14,469 bases of DNA from Candidatus Kappaea frigidicola. GTDB lineage: Bacteria > Omnitrophota > Gorgyraeia > JAGLLT01. Shown here piece after piece: positions 6,501-14,354 of the stretch (positions are counted from its first letter, which is position 1; every line of letters begins with the position of its first letter). The stretch spans positions 1 through 14,469 of the forward strand of contig JAVCCI010000050.1 in the NCBI GenBank assembly GCA_030765555.1, read 5' to 3'. Made by a program: the position numbers and the translations under genes. The notes under the pieces were generated by a model that saw nothing but the letters and a program-made list of their open reading frames with translations, was not told the origin of the DNA and searched no databases.

Positions 6501-7238
6501 GGAGTAATAAAAAAGATTAAAGTTTATGTAGCGAGTAAGAGAAAGTTATCCGTTGGTGATAAAATGGCTGGTCGACATGGTAATAAAGGTGTAATCGCTA
6601 AAATTTTACCCGAAGAAGATATGCCTTTTATGCCAGATGGCTCTCCAGTGGAAATAGTTCTAAACCCACTAGGTGTACCTTCTCGTATGAATGTAGGTCA
6701 GATTTTGGAGACGCATTTAGGATGGGCGGCTAAAATTCTTGGTTATGATGCTAGAACTCCTGTTTTTAATGGAGCTAGTGAAGCTGAGATAGTTAGGCAG
6801 CTTAAAGAAGCGGGTTTACCTTTAGAGGGAAAGATAGCTTTAAGAGATGGTAGAGATGGTGAGTTATTTAAACAGGATATTACTGTTGGCTATATATATA
6901 TGCTGAAACTCATTCATTTGGTTGATGATAAGATACATGCTAGAAGCATAGGTCCTTATTCATTGGTTACGCAGCAGCCATTGGGTGGTAAAGCTCAATT
7001 TGGTGGTCAAAGATTTGGTGAAATGGAAGTCTGGGCTCTGGAAGCTTATGGAGCTGCTTATACATTACAAGAACTTCTGACAGTTAAGAGTGATGATGTA
7101 ATTGGGAGAACTAGAATTTACGAATCTATAGTTAAGGGAGAAAATACATTGCAACCAGGGACACCAGAATCCTTTAATGTTCTTATAAAGGAGCTTCAGG
7201 CTTTAGGCCTGGATGTTCAAACAGAAAGGAAGAAATAA
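3552..7238 (+). CDS. rpoB: DNA-directed RNA polymerase subunit beta
   Basis: 1228 residues, starting MYRQKSFAKIPDRIEPNNLV. The rifampicin pocket is at 434-460 (FFGRSQLSQFMDQTNPLAEL then THKRRLS), with Gln442, Asp445, His455, Arg458 and Ser460 matching the sensitive consensus; Arg437 replaces the Ser of E. coli 508. IETPEGPNIGL and the active-site segment GDKMAGRHGNKG are intact. Between DIKEFSR (847-853) and GDELPPGV (978-985) is a Lys/Glu-rich, helix-prone insert of about 124 residues, at the site of the Gram-negative-type insert (E. coli beta-i9). It is shorter than the E. coli protein mainly in the N-terminal lobe. The ribosome binding site is weak (TAGG, 3539-3542). It lies 43 nt after rplL with no convincing terminator, and 3 nt before rpoC. 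Confidence 0.98.
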   Translation: MYRQKSFAKIPDRIEPNNLVDIQTESYKNFLVLGAAAKNNDYSLESIFTEIFPIESSDGSCKLEFMRFSIGKPKYTEDESRKRGTSFASPLRAKLRLRTPQEVREQEVYMGDLPLMTSTGTFIVNGADRVIVSQLHRSPGICFESNIHPKGKKLFSARIIPYRGAWIEFSFDINDVLNVTIDRRKKLLSTTLLRVFGYQNDEDIINAFYETKVIKKIDRNHLNEIKGKFLASDIKDKKTDEIIALKWDALSQEVIEKILKRNVKSLEILDTDTGEIIAALKKDKSHSLDEALVEIYRKLRPGDPPVKEAAKSLIEKLFFDDKRYDLGKVGRYILNRKLDLHVSLNNRTLDKATLINGIKYLINLKNGEGQVDDIDHLGNRRVRTVAELLQNQFRVGLARIERSARERMNIYDKETMMPHHLINSKLISSIIKDFFGRSQLSQFMDQTNPLAELTHKRRLSALGPGGLSRERAGFEVRDIHYSHYGRVCPIETPEGPNIGLICSLSCYARVNEFGFIETPYKKVEKKRVTNRIEFLSADVEDNFIIAQANAPIDAKGYFTGSTVFCRHKDDFIEAPAKEVQFIDVSPRQLVSVAASLIPFLEHDDANRALMGSNMQRQAVPLLETEAPLVGTGMEARVAKDSGAVLVAERDGIVKELQADKIVIGDKEYELKKFERSNASTCINQRPIVKLGQRVKKGEPIADGAGTKNAELALGRNVLVAFMPWRGYNFEDAILVSEKLVKDGIYTSIHVEEFEIEARDTRLGPEEITCDIPNVGDEALKDLDETGIIRVGAEVGPGDILVGKVTPKSETELSPEEKLLRAIFGEKAGDVRDASLKVPPGVEGIIVDIKEFSRKSSKAKSREEKKIENQQVREIEKYIEQQKDKLRQQRIKKLIKYLVGQKVVVDLVDKKSKKTIITANRKITEKQVRNLEYIKINSIKIKDNKNLEEEVTRREHIFEDQLQEFNYEYDREIDKIKRGDELPPGVIKKIKVYVASKRKLSVGDKMAGRHGNKGVIAKILPEEDMPFMPDGSPVEIVLNPLGVPSRMNVGQILETHLGWAAKILGYDARTPVFNGASEAEIVRQLKEAGLPLEGKIALRDGRDGELFKQDITVGYIYMLKLIHLVDDKIHARSIGPYSLVTQQPLGGKAQFGGQRFGEMEVWALEAYGAAYTLQELLTVKSDDVIGRTRIYESIVKGENTLQPGTPESFNVLIKELQALGLDVQTERKK
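3814..3833. repeat. Perfect 20-bp palindrome within rpoB
   Basis: CTTCGCCC (3814-3821), TTAA, GGGCGAAG (3826-3833): every base is symmetric, giving an 8-bp GC-rich stem with a 4-nt loop in RNA. It covers rpoB codons 88-94 (Ala-Ser-Pro-Leu-Arg-Ala-Lys), where the protein aligns to other beta subunits without a gap. The symmetry therefore comes from codon choice, not an insertion. It stands out as GC-rich in AT-rich surroundings. Confidence 0.75.
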
Positions 7239-7241
7239 TAT

Positions 7242-10200
7242 ATGCCGGCTGAGAGAATTTCCTTAGCAGATGAAAGGAATATATTTGATTCCATTGGTAT
7301 CAGAATAGCTTCACCCGAAATAATTAAAAGTTGGTCAAAGGGTGAAGTTAAAAAACCTGAAACTATTAATTACCGCACTCTTAAGCCAGAGAAAGATGGG
7401 CTTTTTTGTGAGAGAATTTTTGGTCCCACAAAAGATTATGAGTGTAATTGTGGCAAATATAAAAGAATTAAACATAAGGGTATCATTTGTGACCGCTGTG
7501 GCGTTGAAGTAACACATTCAAGGGTTAGACGTGAAAGGATGGGGCATATTGAATTGGTTGCACCCTGTACACATGTTTGGTTTTTTAAAGTGATGCCTTC
7601 ACCGCTGGCTGCAATACTTCAGATGAATATCAGACAACTTGAAAGAGTTATTTACTACGAAGATTATGTGGTGACTGAGCCAGGCGAAACTAAGCTTAAA
7701 AAGGGTGAATTTTTAAGTGAAGATAAGTATCGTGAAGCTCAAGATCAATATGGAGATAAATTTGTAGCTAAAATGGGAGCCGAGGCTATTAAGGATTTGT
7801 TGGCTGAAGCTGATTTGCCAAAATTAGTTCAAAAGCTTCGTAGAGATACAAAGAAAACAAAATCAGATGCTACAAGAAGAAAGCTTTCAAAAGTTTTAAA
7901 GATTGTAGATAGTTTTAGAAGTTCAACCAACTCTCCCAACTGGATGGTTTTAGATATTATTCCAGTTATTCCACCGGATTTAAGACCTTTGGTGCCTTTA
8001 GATGGTGGAAGATTTGCTACCTCTGATTTGAATGATCTATATAGAAGAGTTATTAACAGAAACAACAGGTTGAAAAAATTATTAGAACTAAAAGCCCCTG
8101 AAGTTATTATTAGAAATGAGAAGAGAATGCTTCAGGAAGCTGTAGATGCTCTTTTTGATAATGGCAGACACGGGAGACCAGTTCTTGGAGCTGGCAACAG
8201 GCCTCTTAAGTCTTTAAGCGATATGCTTAAGGGTAAACAAGGTAGATTTCGTCAGAACTTACTTGGTAAAAGAGTTGATTATTCTGGTAGATCTGTTATT
8301 GTTGTGGGTCCGGAATTAAAATTGCATCAGTGTGGTTTGCCGAAGAAAATGGCTCTTGAATTATTTGAACCTTTTATTATTAAAAAACTTAAAGAGCGTG
8401 GCCATGTTCATACTATAAAGAGTGCAAAGCGTATGGTTGAAAGAGCCGGGTCTGAAGTTTGGGATATACTTGATGAAGTTATTAAAGATCACCCAGTGTT
8501 ATTAAATAGAGCACCTACCTTACATAGGTTAGGTATTCAGGCTTTTGAGCCAGTTTTGATTGAAGGTAAAGCTATTAGAATTCATCCCTTAGTCTGCACA
8601 CCTTTTAACGCTGACTTTGACGGTGATCAGATGGCTGTCCACGTGCCTTTGTCTATGGAAGCTCAAATGGAATGCCGACTAATAATGTTAGCTTCTAATA
8701 ATATCTTTTCTCCGGCAAGTGGCAAGCCTATTGTTACTCCAACGCAAGACATTGTTTTGGGTTGTTATTATTTAACTATTGAAGAGTCGGGGGCTAAGGG
8801 GGAAGGTAGTATGCTCTCTGATTTTGACCAGGTGATAACTGCTCATCAGGATGAAGAGTTAGATTTACATGCCAAAATTAAGGTCAGGATTGATGGAGAG
8901 CTAATTGAAACTACTTGCGGCAGAGTCATTTTTAATATGTCTCTTCCGAAAGGTTTTAGATATGTTAATGAAGTTCTTGATAAATCAAGTCTAAGTGCTA
9001 TAGTTAGCGAATGTTACAGGTTGCACGGACATAATGAGACTATAAAACTACTCAATGAATGTAAAACTATAGGTTTTGAATATGCCACTAAAGCCGGTCT
9101 TTCAATAGCGGTTAGTGATTTACACATACCTACTAAAAAAGGAGAAATTCTCGAAAAAGTTAGGGGTGAAGTTAATAGGGTAAAGAGACAATATAAAGAA
9201 GGTATTATTACTAATGGTGAGAGACACAATAAGATTATTGATTTATGGACACACGCAACGGATAAAATTTCTGATCAGGTTTTTAAAGAGCTCGGTCGAC
9301 TTAATCCTATTTATATGATGGCTGATTCTGGAGCCAGAGGTTCACAGCAGCAAATAAGACAGTTAGCTGGTATGAGAGGCCTTATGGCTAAACCGACAGG
9401 AGATATTATAGAGACTCCTATTACGGCTAACTTCCGTGAAGGTTTAAGTGTTCTGCAGTATTTTATTTCAACTCACGGTGCCAGAAAAGGTTTGGCTGAT
9501 ACAGCTTTAAAAACAGCTGACTCTGGTTATTTGACAAGACGTTTAGTTGATGTAGCACAGGATGTAATTATAACTGAAGAAGACTGTGGCACTATTAAAG
9601 GTATAACAGTTTCTGCTATAGTTCAACGCGATGAGGTTGTAGTTAGCCTTAAAGAAAGAATTATAGGACGTGTTGCCCTAAAAAAAATAGTTGACGTTTT
9701 TACTGATAAAGCGATTGTAAAAGCTGGTCAAATGATTAGCGAAGAACAAGCCGATGAAATTGAAAAGGCTGGTATAGAAAGTATAGCCATAAGAAGTTCA
9801 CTAACATGTGAATCAAAATGTGGTATGTGTACTAAATGTTATGGTGAAAATCTGGCTACTCACAGGTATGCTGAATCTGGTGAAGCTGTAGGTATTGTTG
9901 CTGCTCAATCTATCGGTGAGCCAGGCACTCAGCTTACTATGAGAACTTTCCATATTGGAGGTACAGCTTCAGCGGTTGTTGAGCAGGCATTTCATAGAGC
10001 TAAAAATGATGGTTTGGTTAAGTATCATAATCTTAGGACTGTAAAGCCCAGAGGCGAAAAAGACCTAGTTGTTCTAAATAGAAATGGTCAAGTAAGTGTT
10101 AATGATGAGCATGGTCGTGAACTTGAAAGATATACGGTTCCTCAGGGCTCTCAGATAAAAGTAAAAGATAGTCAGCCTATTAAAGCCGATGAAATTTTCG

Positions 10201-11252
10201 TCAAATGGGATAATTATAATATTCCTATTTTGGCTGAAGTTTCTGGTAAAGTTAAGCTTGAAGACATTAAGCCGGATATAACTGTAAGACAGGAATTAAA
10301 CGAAACTACAAAGAAGTTAGAAAGAGTAGTTTTAGAGCATAAAAGAGATTATCATCCGCAAATTGTAATTTTAAACAACAAAAATGAGATTGCTGGTTTT
10401 TATCCTTTGGGTGCTGGCGCTCATATCGTAGTAGATAAAGATCAAAGAATTGAAGCTGGTAATATGTTAGCTAAAACCCCTCGGCAGACAACTAAAACTA
10501 AGGATATTACTGGTGGTCTTCCTAGGGTAGCTGAGATTTTTGAAGCCAGACTACCTAAGAATCCAGCAATAATCAGTGAAATTGAAGGTATTATTGAACT
10601 CGAAGAATCTCAGAAGGGCTTAAGAAAAGTATCAGTTATCCCAGCTAAAGGAGAGAAAATTGATTATGTGATACCCCATGGTAAGCGTCTAAATGTTTAC
10701 AAGGGTGATAAGGTGATGGCTGGAGAACAACTAACTGATGGTGATCCAGATCCTCATGATGTCTTAGAGGCTTCGGGAGAGGAAAAACTACAAAGCTCTT
10801 TGGTGAGTGGGGTTCAGCAAGTATATAGACTTCAGGGGGTAAAAATAAATGATAAGCATATTGAAATTATCATCAAACAAATGCTTAGAAAAGTAAAAAT
10901 AGAAGATTCTGGGGATAGTAGTTTCCTTATGGGAGAGCTTGTGGATAAAGTGAAAGTTAACGAAGAAAATGAAAAGCTTCGAGCTAAAGGTAAGGCACCA
11001 GCAAAAGCAACACCAAAATTATTAGGTATTACAAAAGCTTCTCTTAGCACTGAAAGTTTTATTTCTGCTGCTAGTTTCCAGGAGACTACCAGAGTTTTAA
11101 CTGAAGCAGCAGCTGCTGGAAGACAGGATGAATTGAAGGCTCTTAAAGAGAATGTTATTATGGGCCACTTAATTCCGGCTGGAACTGGATTTAGGACTCA
11201 TCGTCAGATTAACGTGGATTTAAAGAACAACTCAAAAAAGGAAAAGAAATAA
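7242..11252 (+). CDS. rpoC: DNA-directed RNA polymerase subunit beta'
   Basis: 1336 residues, starting MPAERISLADERNIFDSIGI. In order: zinc ribbon Cys68/70/83/86; the catalytic NADFDGD motif (456-462) whose three Asp hold the active-site magnesium; the bridge helix from about 745 (HGARKGLADTAL); the second zinc site Cys782/856/863/866 with an extra Cys860 inside it; the trigger loop with catalytic His904 (TFHIGG); a large insert after it (roughly 911-1075, SI3-like); and conserved C-terminal parts GGLPRVAEIFEAR (1091-1103) and VYRLQGVKINDKHIE. Landmark residues run 32 behind E. coli through His904 (2 behind at the N-terminus), so the fold is complete. Its ribosome binding site AAAGGA is at 7225-7230. 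It is 3 nt from rpoB and 1 nt from rpsL, implying cotranscription in both directions. Confidence 0.98.
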   Translation: MPAERISLADERNIFDSIGIRIASPEIIKSWSKGEVKKPETINYRTLKPEKDGLFCERIFGPTKDYECNCGKYKRIKHKGIICDRCGVEVTHSRVRRERMGHIELVAPCTHVWFFKVMPSPLAAILQMNIRQLERVIYYEDYVVTEPGETKLKKGEFLSEDKYREAQDQYGDKFVAKMGAEAIKDLLAEADLPKLVQKLRRDTKKTKSDATRRKLSKVLKIVDSFRSSTNSPNWMVLDIIPVIPPDLRPLVPLDGGRFATSDLNDLYRRVINRNNRLKKLLELKAPEVIIRNEKRMLQEAVDALFDNGRHGRPVLGAGNRPLKSLSDMLKGKQGRFRQNLLGKRVDYSGRSVIVVGPELKLHQCGLPKKMALELFEPFIIKKLKERGHVHTIKSAKRMVERAGSEVWDILDEVIKDHPVLLNRAPTLHRLGIQAFEPVLIEGKAIRIHPLVCTPFNADFDGDQMAVHVPLSMEAQMECRLIMLASNNIFSPASGKPIVTPTQDIVLGCYYLTIEESGAKGEGSMLSDFDQVITAHQDEELDLHAKIKVRIDGELIETTCGRVIFNMSLPKGFRYVNEVLDKSSLSAIVSECYRLHGHNETIKLLNECKTIGFEYATKAGLSIAVSDLHIPTKKGEILEKVRGEVNRVKRQYKEGIITNGERHNKIIDLWTHATDKISDQVFKELGRLNPIYMMADSGARGSQQQIRQLAGMRGLMAKPTGDIIETPITANFREGLSVLQYFISTHGARKGLADTALKTADSGYLTRRLVDVAQDVIITEEDCGTIKGITVSAIVQRDEVVVSLKERIIGRVALKKIVDVFTDKAIVKAGQMISEEQADEIEKAGIESIAIRSSLTCESKCGMCTKCYGENLATHRYAESGEAVGIVAAQSIGEPGTQLTMRTFHIGGTASAVVEQAFHRAKNDGLVKYHNLRTVKPRGEKDLVVLNRNGQVSVNDEHGRELERYTVPQGSQIKVKDSQPIKADEIFVKWDNYNIPILAEVSGKVKLEDIKPDITVRQELNETTKKLERVVLEHKRDYHPQIVILNNKNEIAGFYPLGAGAHIVVDKDQRIEAGNMLAKTPRQTTKTKDITGGLPRVAEIFEARLPKNPAIISEIEGIIELEESQKGLRKVSVIPAKGEKIDYVIPHGKRLNVYKGDKVMAGEQLTDGDPDPHDVLEASGEEKLQSSLVSGVQQVYRLQGVKINDKHIEIIIKQMLRKVKIEDSGDSSFLMGELVDKVKVNEENEKLRAKGKAPAKATPKLLGITKASLSTESFISAASFQETTRVLTEAAAAGRQDELKALKENVIMGHLIPAGTGFRTHRQINVDLKNNSKKEKK

Positions 11253-11253
11253 T

Positions 11254-11625
11254 ATGCCAACAATTAATCAGCTTGTTCGAAAAGGGCGAAAAAAGACAAA
11301 GAAAAAGCATAAGACACCCGCATTGAATGCTTGTCCTCAGAAAAGGGGGGTCTGTCTTCAGGTTAAAACTCAGACACCAAAAAAACCTAACTCAGCCTTA
11401 AGAAAAGTTGCTAGAGTGAGACTTACCAATGGTATTGAAGTTACTGCTTATATACCTGGCGTAGGACATAACTTGCAAGAGCACTCTATTGTAGCTATAA
11501 GAGGAGGTCGAGTAGCTGATTTACCTGGCGTAAGATATCATATAGTCCGTGGCACTCTAGATACTGCAGGAGTACAGGATAGAAAAAAATCAAGATCGAA
11601 ATATGGAACTAAAAGGCCTAAATAA
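11254..11625 (+). CDS. rpsL: 30S ribosomal protein S12
   Basis: 123 residues, starting MPTINQLVRKGRKKTKKKHK. It contains the decoding-centre loops PKKPNSALRKVARVRL (Lys43, Lys44) and GGRVADLPGVRYH (Asp89, the residue methylthiolated in many bacteria). Lys43 and its neighbours match the wild-type, streptomycin-sensitive form, and no known resistance substitution is seen there. S12 monitors codon-anticodon pairing in the 30S A site. The ATG comes 1 nt after the rpoC stop, with AAGGA (11238-11242) inside the rpoC end, so this str-cluster gene is fused onto the rpoBC operon. rpsG follows after 11 nt. Confidence 0.98.
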   Translation: MPTINQLVRKGRKKTKKKHKTPALNACPQKRGVCLQVKTQTPKKPNSALRKVARVRLTNGIEVTAYIPGVGHNLQEHSIVAIRGGRVADLPGVRYHIVRGTLDTAGVQDRKKSRSKYGTKRPK

Positions 11626-11636
11626 GGAATAAATTA

Positions 11637-12104
11637 ATGAGAAGACGTAAAGCAGATAAGAAAAAATTAATAATTGATCCAAAATATAACAATATTTATA
11701 TAACTAAGTTTATTAATATGATGATGTTAGATGGTAAAAAATCAAAGGCAAGAACAATTGTTTATGGAGCTGTTGAAGAGGCTTCTGAAAAGCTCAACAA
11801 AGAACCTTTGGAAGTTTTTAATAAAGCACTTGATAACGTTAGACCTATTTTGGAAGTTAAGTCACGTAGAATAGGTGGAGCTACCTATCAGGTGCCAGTT
11901 GAAGTTAGTAAAGAAAGAAGTATTTCTCTAGCGTTTAGATGGTTAAGAGATTTTTCAAGAGCTAAAAAAGGAAGCCCCGTTAAAGACCGCTTGGCTCAAG
12001 AGATAATTGCGGCTTATAATAATCAGGGTTCAGCAGTTAAGAAAAGAGAAGATGTTCATAAGATGGCTGAGGCCAATAAGGCCTTTAGTCATTATAAATG
12101 GTAA
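11637..12104 (+). CDS. rpsG: 30S ribosomal protein S7
   Basis: 155 residues, starting MRRRKADKKKLIIDPKYNNI, with the conserved segments FINMMMLDGKKSKA, VRPILEVKSRRIGGATYQVP and, near the end, MAEANKAFSHYKW. S7 nucleates assembly of the 30S head and lines the E site. TAAGGA (11623-11628), overlapping the rpsL stop, lies 8 nt before the ATG. In enterobacteria S7 represses the str operon through the rpsL-rpsG spacer, but here that spacer is only 11 nt, too small for the same structure. A 42-nt gap follows before fusA. Confidence 0.97.
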   Translation: MRRRKADKKKLIIDPKYNNIYITKFINMMMLDGKKSKARTIVYGAVEEASEKLNKEPLEVFNKALDNVRPILEVKSRRIGGATYQVPVEVSKERSISLAFRWLRDFSRAKKGSPVKDRLAQEIIAAYNNQGSAVKKREDVHKMAEANKAFSHYKW

Positions 12105-12146
12105 ATTTAAGCCGGTTTTTTAATAGGGCAGTATAGATGTTACAAA

Positions 12147-14213
12147 ATGCAGAGAAAAGTAGCGCTCAAGAACACAAGAAACATTGGAATAATGGCACAT
12201 ATAGATGCCGGAAAAACGACTACGACAGAGCGAATACTTTATTATAGTGGCCGTGTTCACAGAATGGGTGAAGTAGATGAAGGAACGGCCACCATGGATT
12301 GGATGGAGCAGGAACAAGAAAGAGGCATTACTATTACAAGTGCAGCCACAACTTGCTTCTGGAAAGATACACAAGTTAACATTATTGATACACCGGGACA
12401 CGTTGATTTTACTGTAGAAGTTGAGCGTTCTTTGAGAGTTTTAGATGGAGCAGTTGTTGTTTTTTGTGCTGTAGGAGGTGTTGAGCCTCAATCCGAGACA
12501 GTTTGGAGACAGGCTGATAAATATAATATTCCCAGAGTAGTTTTTATCAATAAAATGGATAGAATGGGATGTGATTTTTACGGAACTCTTAAGCAGATAC
12601 ATGAGAAGCTTGATGCACCAGCTTATGCTCTTCAGCTTCCATTAGGTGCCGAAGAGAACTTTGAGGGAATTATAGATTTGCTAAATATGAAAGCAAGAGT
12701 ATACAAAGATGAGCTCGGAAGTGAATATGTTGATAATGATATACCAGAAGATTTATTGGATGAAGCTCAGTTGCATAGAGAAGAATTAATTGAGAAACTA
12801 TCCGAATTTGATGATGTTTTAATGGAGAAGTTTTTAGCTAATCAAGAGATAACTGTGGAAGAGCTGAAGAAAGTTATCAGAAAAGCAACGATAAATAATA
12901 AAATAATTCCGGTTTTATGTGGCAGTTCTCTTAAGAATAAGGGTGTGCAATTATTAATGGATGCAATTTGTAGTTATTTACCTTCTCCAGGTGATGTGCC
13001 TCCGATAGAGGGTATTAATCCGAAATCACAAGAGATAGAAAAAAGATTAGCTGAGGATGATGGTAAATTTTGTGCTTTAGCTTTTAAGATAATGACTGAC
13101 CCGTATGTTGGCAAATTAACTTTTTTTAGAGTTTATTCAGGCATTCTAGCATCCGGTGAAAGTGTTTATAACGCGAATAAAGAAAATAGAGAAAGAGTTG
13201 GTAAGCTGTTACAGATGCATGCCAATAAACAACAAATTAGAAAAGAAATATTTGCAGGTGATATTGTAGCTGCTGTTGGGTTGAGAAATACAGAAACAGG
13301 CGATACTATCTGTGATGAAAAGAGTCCGATTATTTTGGAAAATATAGAATTTCCTGAACCAGTTGTAGCTATGGCGATAGAGCCGGCTACTAAAGCAGAT
13401 GAAGATAAGCTTTATCAGGGATTGAGCAAGTTTGAAGAAGAAGATCCGTCATTTAAAGTAAGTTATAATAAGGAAACAAATCAGACGGTTATATGCGGCA
13501 TGGGTGAATTACATTTAGAGATATTGATTGATAGACTTTTGCGCGAGTTTAAAGTAAAAGCAAAAGTTGGTAAACCTCAAGTTGCTTATAAAGAAACAAT
13601 TAAAGATTCTATAACGGCAACAGGTAAATTTATTCAGGAGGCTGGAGGTCGCGGCCAATATGGACATGTAGTTTTAAAACTTGAACCCGGAGAACAAAAT
13701 ACCGGTGTTATTTTTGAAAATAAATTAAAAGGTTCTTTAATACCTAAAGTTTTTATTCCTGCAATTGAAAGTGGGGTTAAAGCAGCTGCGCGCAGTGGAG
13801 TTTTGAGCGGTTATCCAGTAATAGATATTAAAATATCTTTGGTTGGTGGTTCTGCTCATGAAGTTGATTCTACTGAAATTGCTTTTGATTCTGCTGCAAC
13901 AAGAGCGCTTTTAGATGGTTTGCGTAATGGCAAAAGTGTTATTTTGGAACCTATTATGAAACTTGAAGTAATTACTCCCGATGAATATCTGGGTGATGTA
14001 GTTGGAGATTTAAATTCCAGGAGATCTCAGATTGAATTGATTGAACATAAAAAAAATGTTCGAATAATTAAAGCAAGTATACCGCTTGCAGAAATGTTTG
14101 GTTACGCGACTGATATAAGGTCGTTAACGTCGGGTAGAGCAACTTATACAATGGAACCTCATCACTATAAAGAGGTGCCAAAACATATTCAAGATAAGTT
14201 GTTGCAAAATTGA
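12147..14213 (+). CDS. fusA: Elongation factor G
   Basis: 688 residues, close to the usual 690-700. All GTPase motifs are intact: P-loop AHIDAGKT (17-24), switch I GITIT (60-64), DTPGH (81-85), NKMD (135-138) and SSLK (260-263). Domain II follows (about 285-395), then III to V, with domain IV tip His571 (GSAHEVDS), the counterpart of E. coli His583, which drives translocation. No ribosome-rescue or EF-G2 features are apparent, so this is the main translocase. ATG 12147 gives the standard N-terminus MQRKVALKNTRNIGIMAHID. The ribosome binding site is poor: TAGGG (12124-12128) is 18 nt away. An out-of-frame ATG at 12137 is ignored. It ends with TGA, and its last codons overlap a promoter for the next tuf. 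Confidence 0.98.
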   Translation: MQRKVALKNTRNIGIMAHIDAGKTTTTERILYYSGRVHRMGEVDEGTATMDWMEQEQERGITITSAATTCFWKDTQVNIIDTPGHVDFTVEVERSLRVLDGAVVVFCAVGGVEPQSETVWRQADKYNIPRVVFINKMDRMGCDFYGTLKQIHEKLDAPAYALQLPLGAEENFEGIIDLLNMKARVYKDELGSEYVDNDIPEDLLDEAQLHREELIEKLSEFDDVLMEKFLANQEITVEELKKVIRKATINNKIIPVLCGSSLKNKGVQLLMDAICSYLPSPGDVPPIEGINPKSQEIEKRLAEDDGKFCALAFKIMTDPYVGKLTFFRVYSGILASGESVYNANKENRERVGKLLQMHANKQQIRKEIFAGDIVAAVGLRNTETGDTICDEKSPIILENIEFPEPVVAMAIEPATKADEDKLYQGLSKFEEEDPSFKVSYNKETNQTVICGMGELHLEILIDRLLREFKVKAKVGKPQVAYKETIKDSITATGKFIQEAGGRGQYGHVVLKLEPGEQNTGVIFENKLKGSLIPKVFIPAIESGVKAAARSGVLSGYPVIDIKISLVGGSAHEVDSTEIAFDSAATRALLDGLRNGKSVILEPIMKLEVITPDEYLGDVVGDLNSRRSQIELIEHKKNVRIIKASIPLAEMFGYATDIRSLTSGRATYTMEPHHYKEVPKHIQDKLLQN

Positions 14214-14230
14214 AATTAATGTTGTATAAT
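14202..14230 (+). promoter_or_regulatory. Sigma-70-type promoter for the second tuf
   Basis: TTGCAA (14202-14207) and a perfect TATAAT (14225-14230) are separated by exactly 17 bp. The -35 box lies in the last codons of fusA and the -10 just after its stop. Initiation would be near 14237, giving tuf a leader of about 118 nt. This is the best promoter match I found in the window. It would let EF-Tu be made at a higher level than the long upstream operon allows. Confidence 0.75.
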
Positions 14231-14261
14231 AAATTTTTTGTTATTAAAAAAGAAAGTTATC

Positions 14262-14283
14262 CGCCTACGCTAAAGCTTCGGCG
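14262..14283. repeat. Imperfect GC-rich hairpin repeat in the tuf leader
   Basis: CGCCTACGCT (14262-14271) faces AGCTTCGGCG (14274-14283) across 2 nt, with 8 of 10 positions able to pair. It is GC-rich in an otherwise AT-rich leader. It resembles short dispersed palindromes of the CCGCC..CGCTAAAGC..CGGCGG kind that I recall from genomes of uncultured bacteria. That resemblance is recollection, not a search result. It could equally be a leader hairpin of the tuf mRNA. Confidence 0.5.
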
Positions 14284-14300
14284 AGATTTAATTCGGTCAT

Positions 14301-14332
14301 ACAATTTACGTTCACTATATTCCGTAAATTGT
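14301..14332. promoter_or_regulatory. Inverted repeat just upstream of the tuf ribosome binding site
   Basis: Perfect 10-bp arms ACAATTTACG (14301-14310) and CGTAAATTGT (14323-14332) around a 12-nt loop. It lies inside the predicted tuf leader, ending 10 nt before the Shine-Dalgarno. No T run follows, so it is not an intrinsic terminator. It may be a leader hairpin affecting stability or translation, or a dyad operator for a repressor. Which of these cannot be decided from sequence alone. Confidence 0.6.
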
Positions 14333-14342
14333 GGTCTCATTA

Positions 14343-14349
14343 AAGGAGG
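14343..14349 (+). promoter_or_regulatory. Strong Shine-Dalgarno for tuf
   Basis: AAGGAGG, 5 nt before ATG 14355. With the rplL site it is the strongest ribosome binding site in the window, fitting EF-Tu as one of the most abundant proteins of the cell. Confidence 0.85.
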
Positions 14350-14354
14350 AAAAG

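Noticed and set aside
11991..12020. TTGGCT, 18 bp, TATAAT inside rpsG as a fusA promoter
   Set aside because: The -10 falls on conserved Ala-Tyr-Asn codons of S7 and the -35 is only 4 of 6, so chance is the simpler reading. 5'-end mapping near 12027 could revive it.
12108..12123. GCCGG followed by six T between rpsG and fusA as a terminator
   Set aside because: No upstream arm pairs with it to form a stem.
12137..12247. 36-codon frame at ATG 12137 overlapping the fusA start
   Set aside because: Out of frame, with no good ribosome binding site and no recognisable product; probably a chance ATG.
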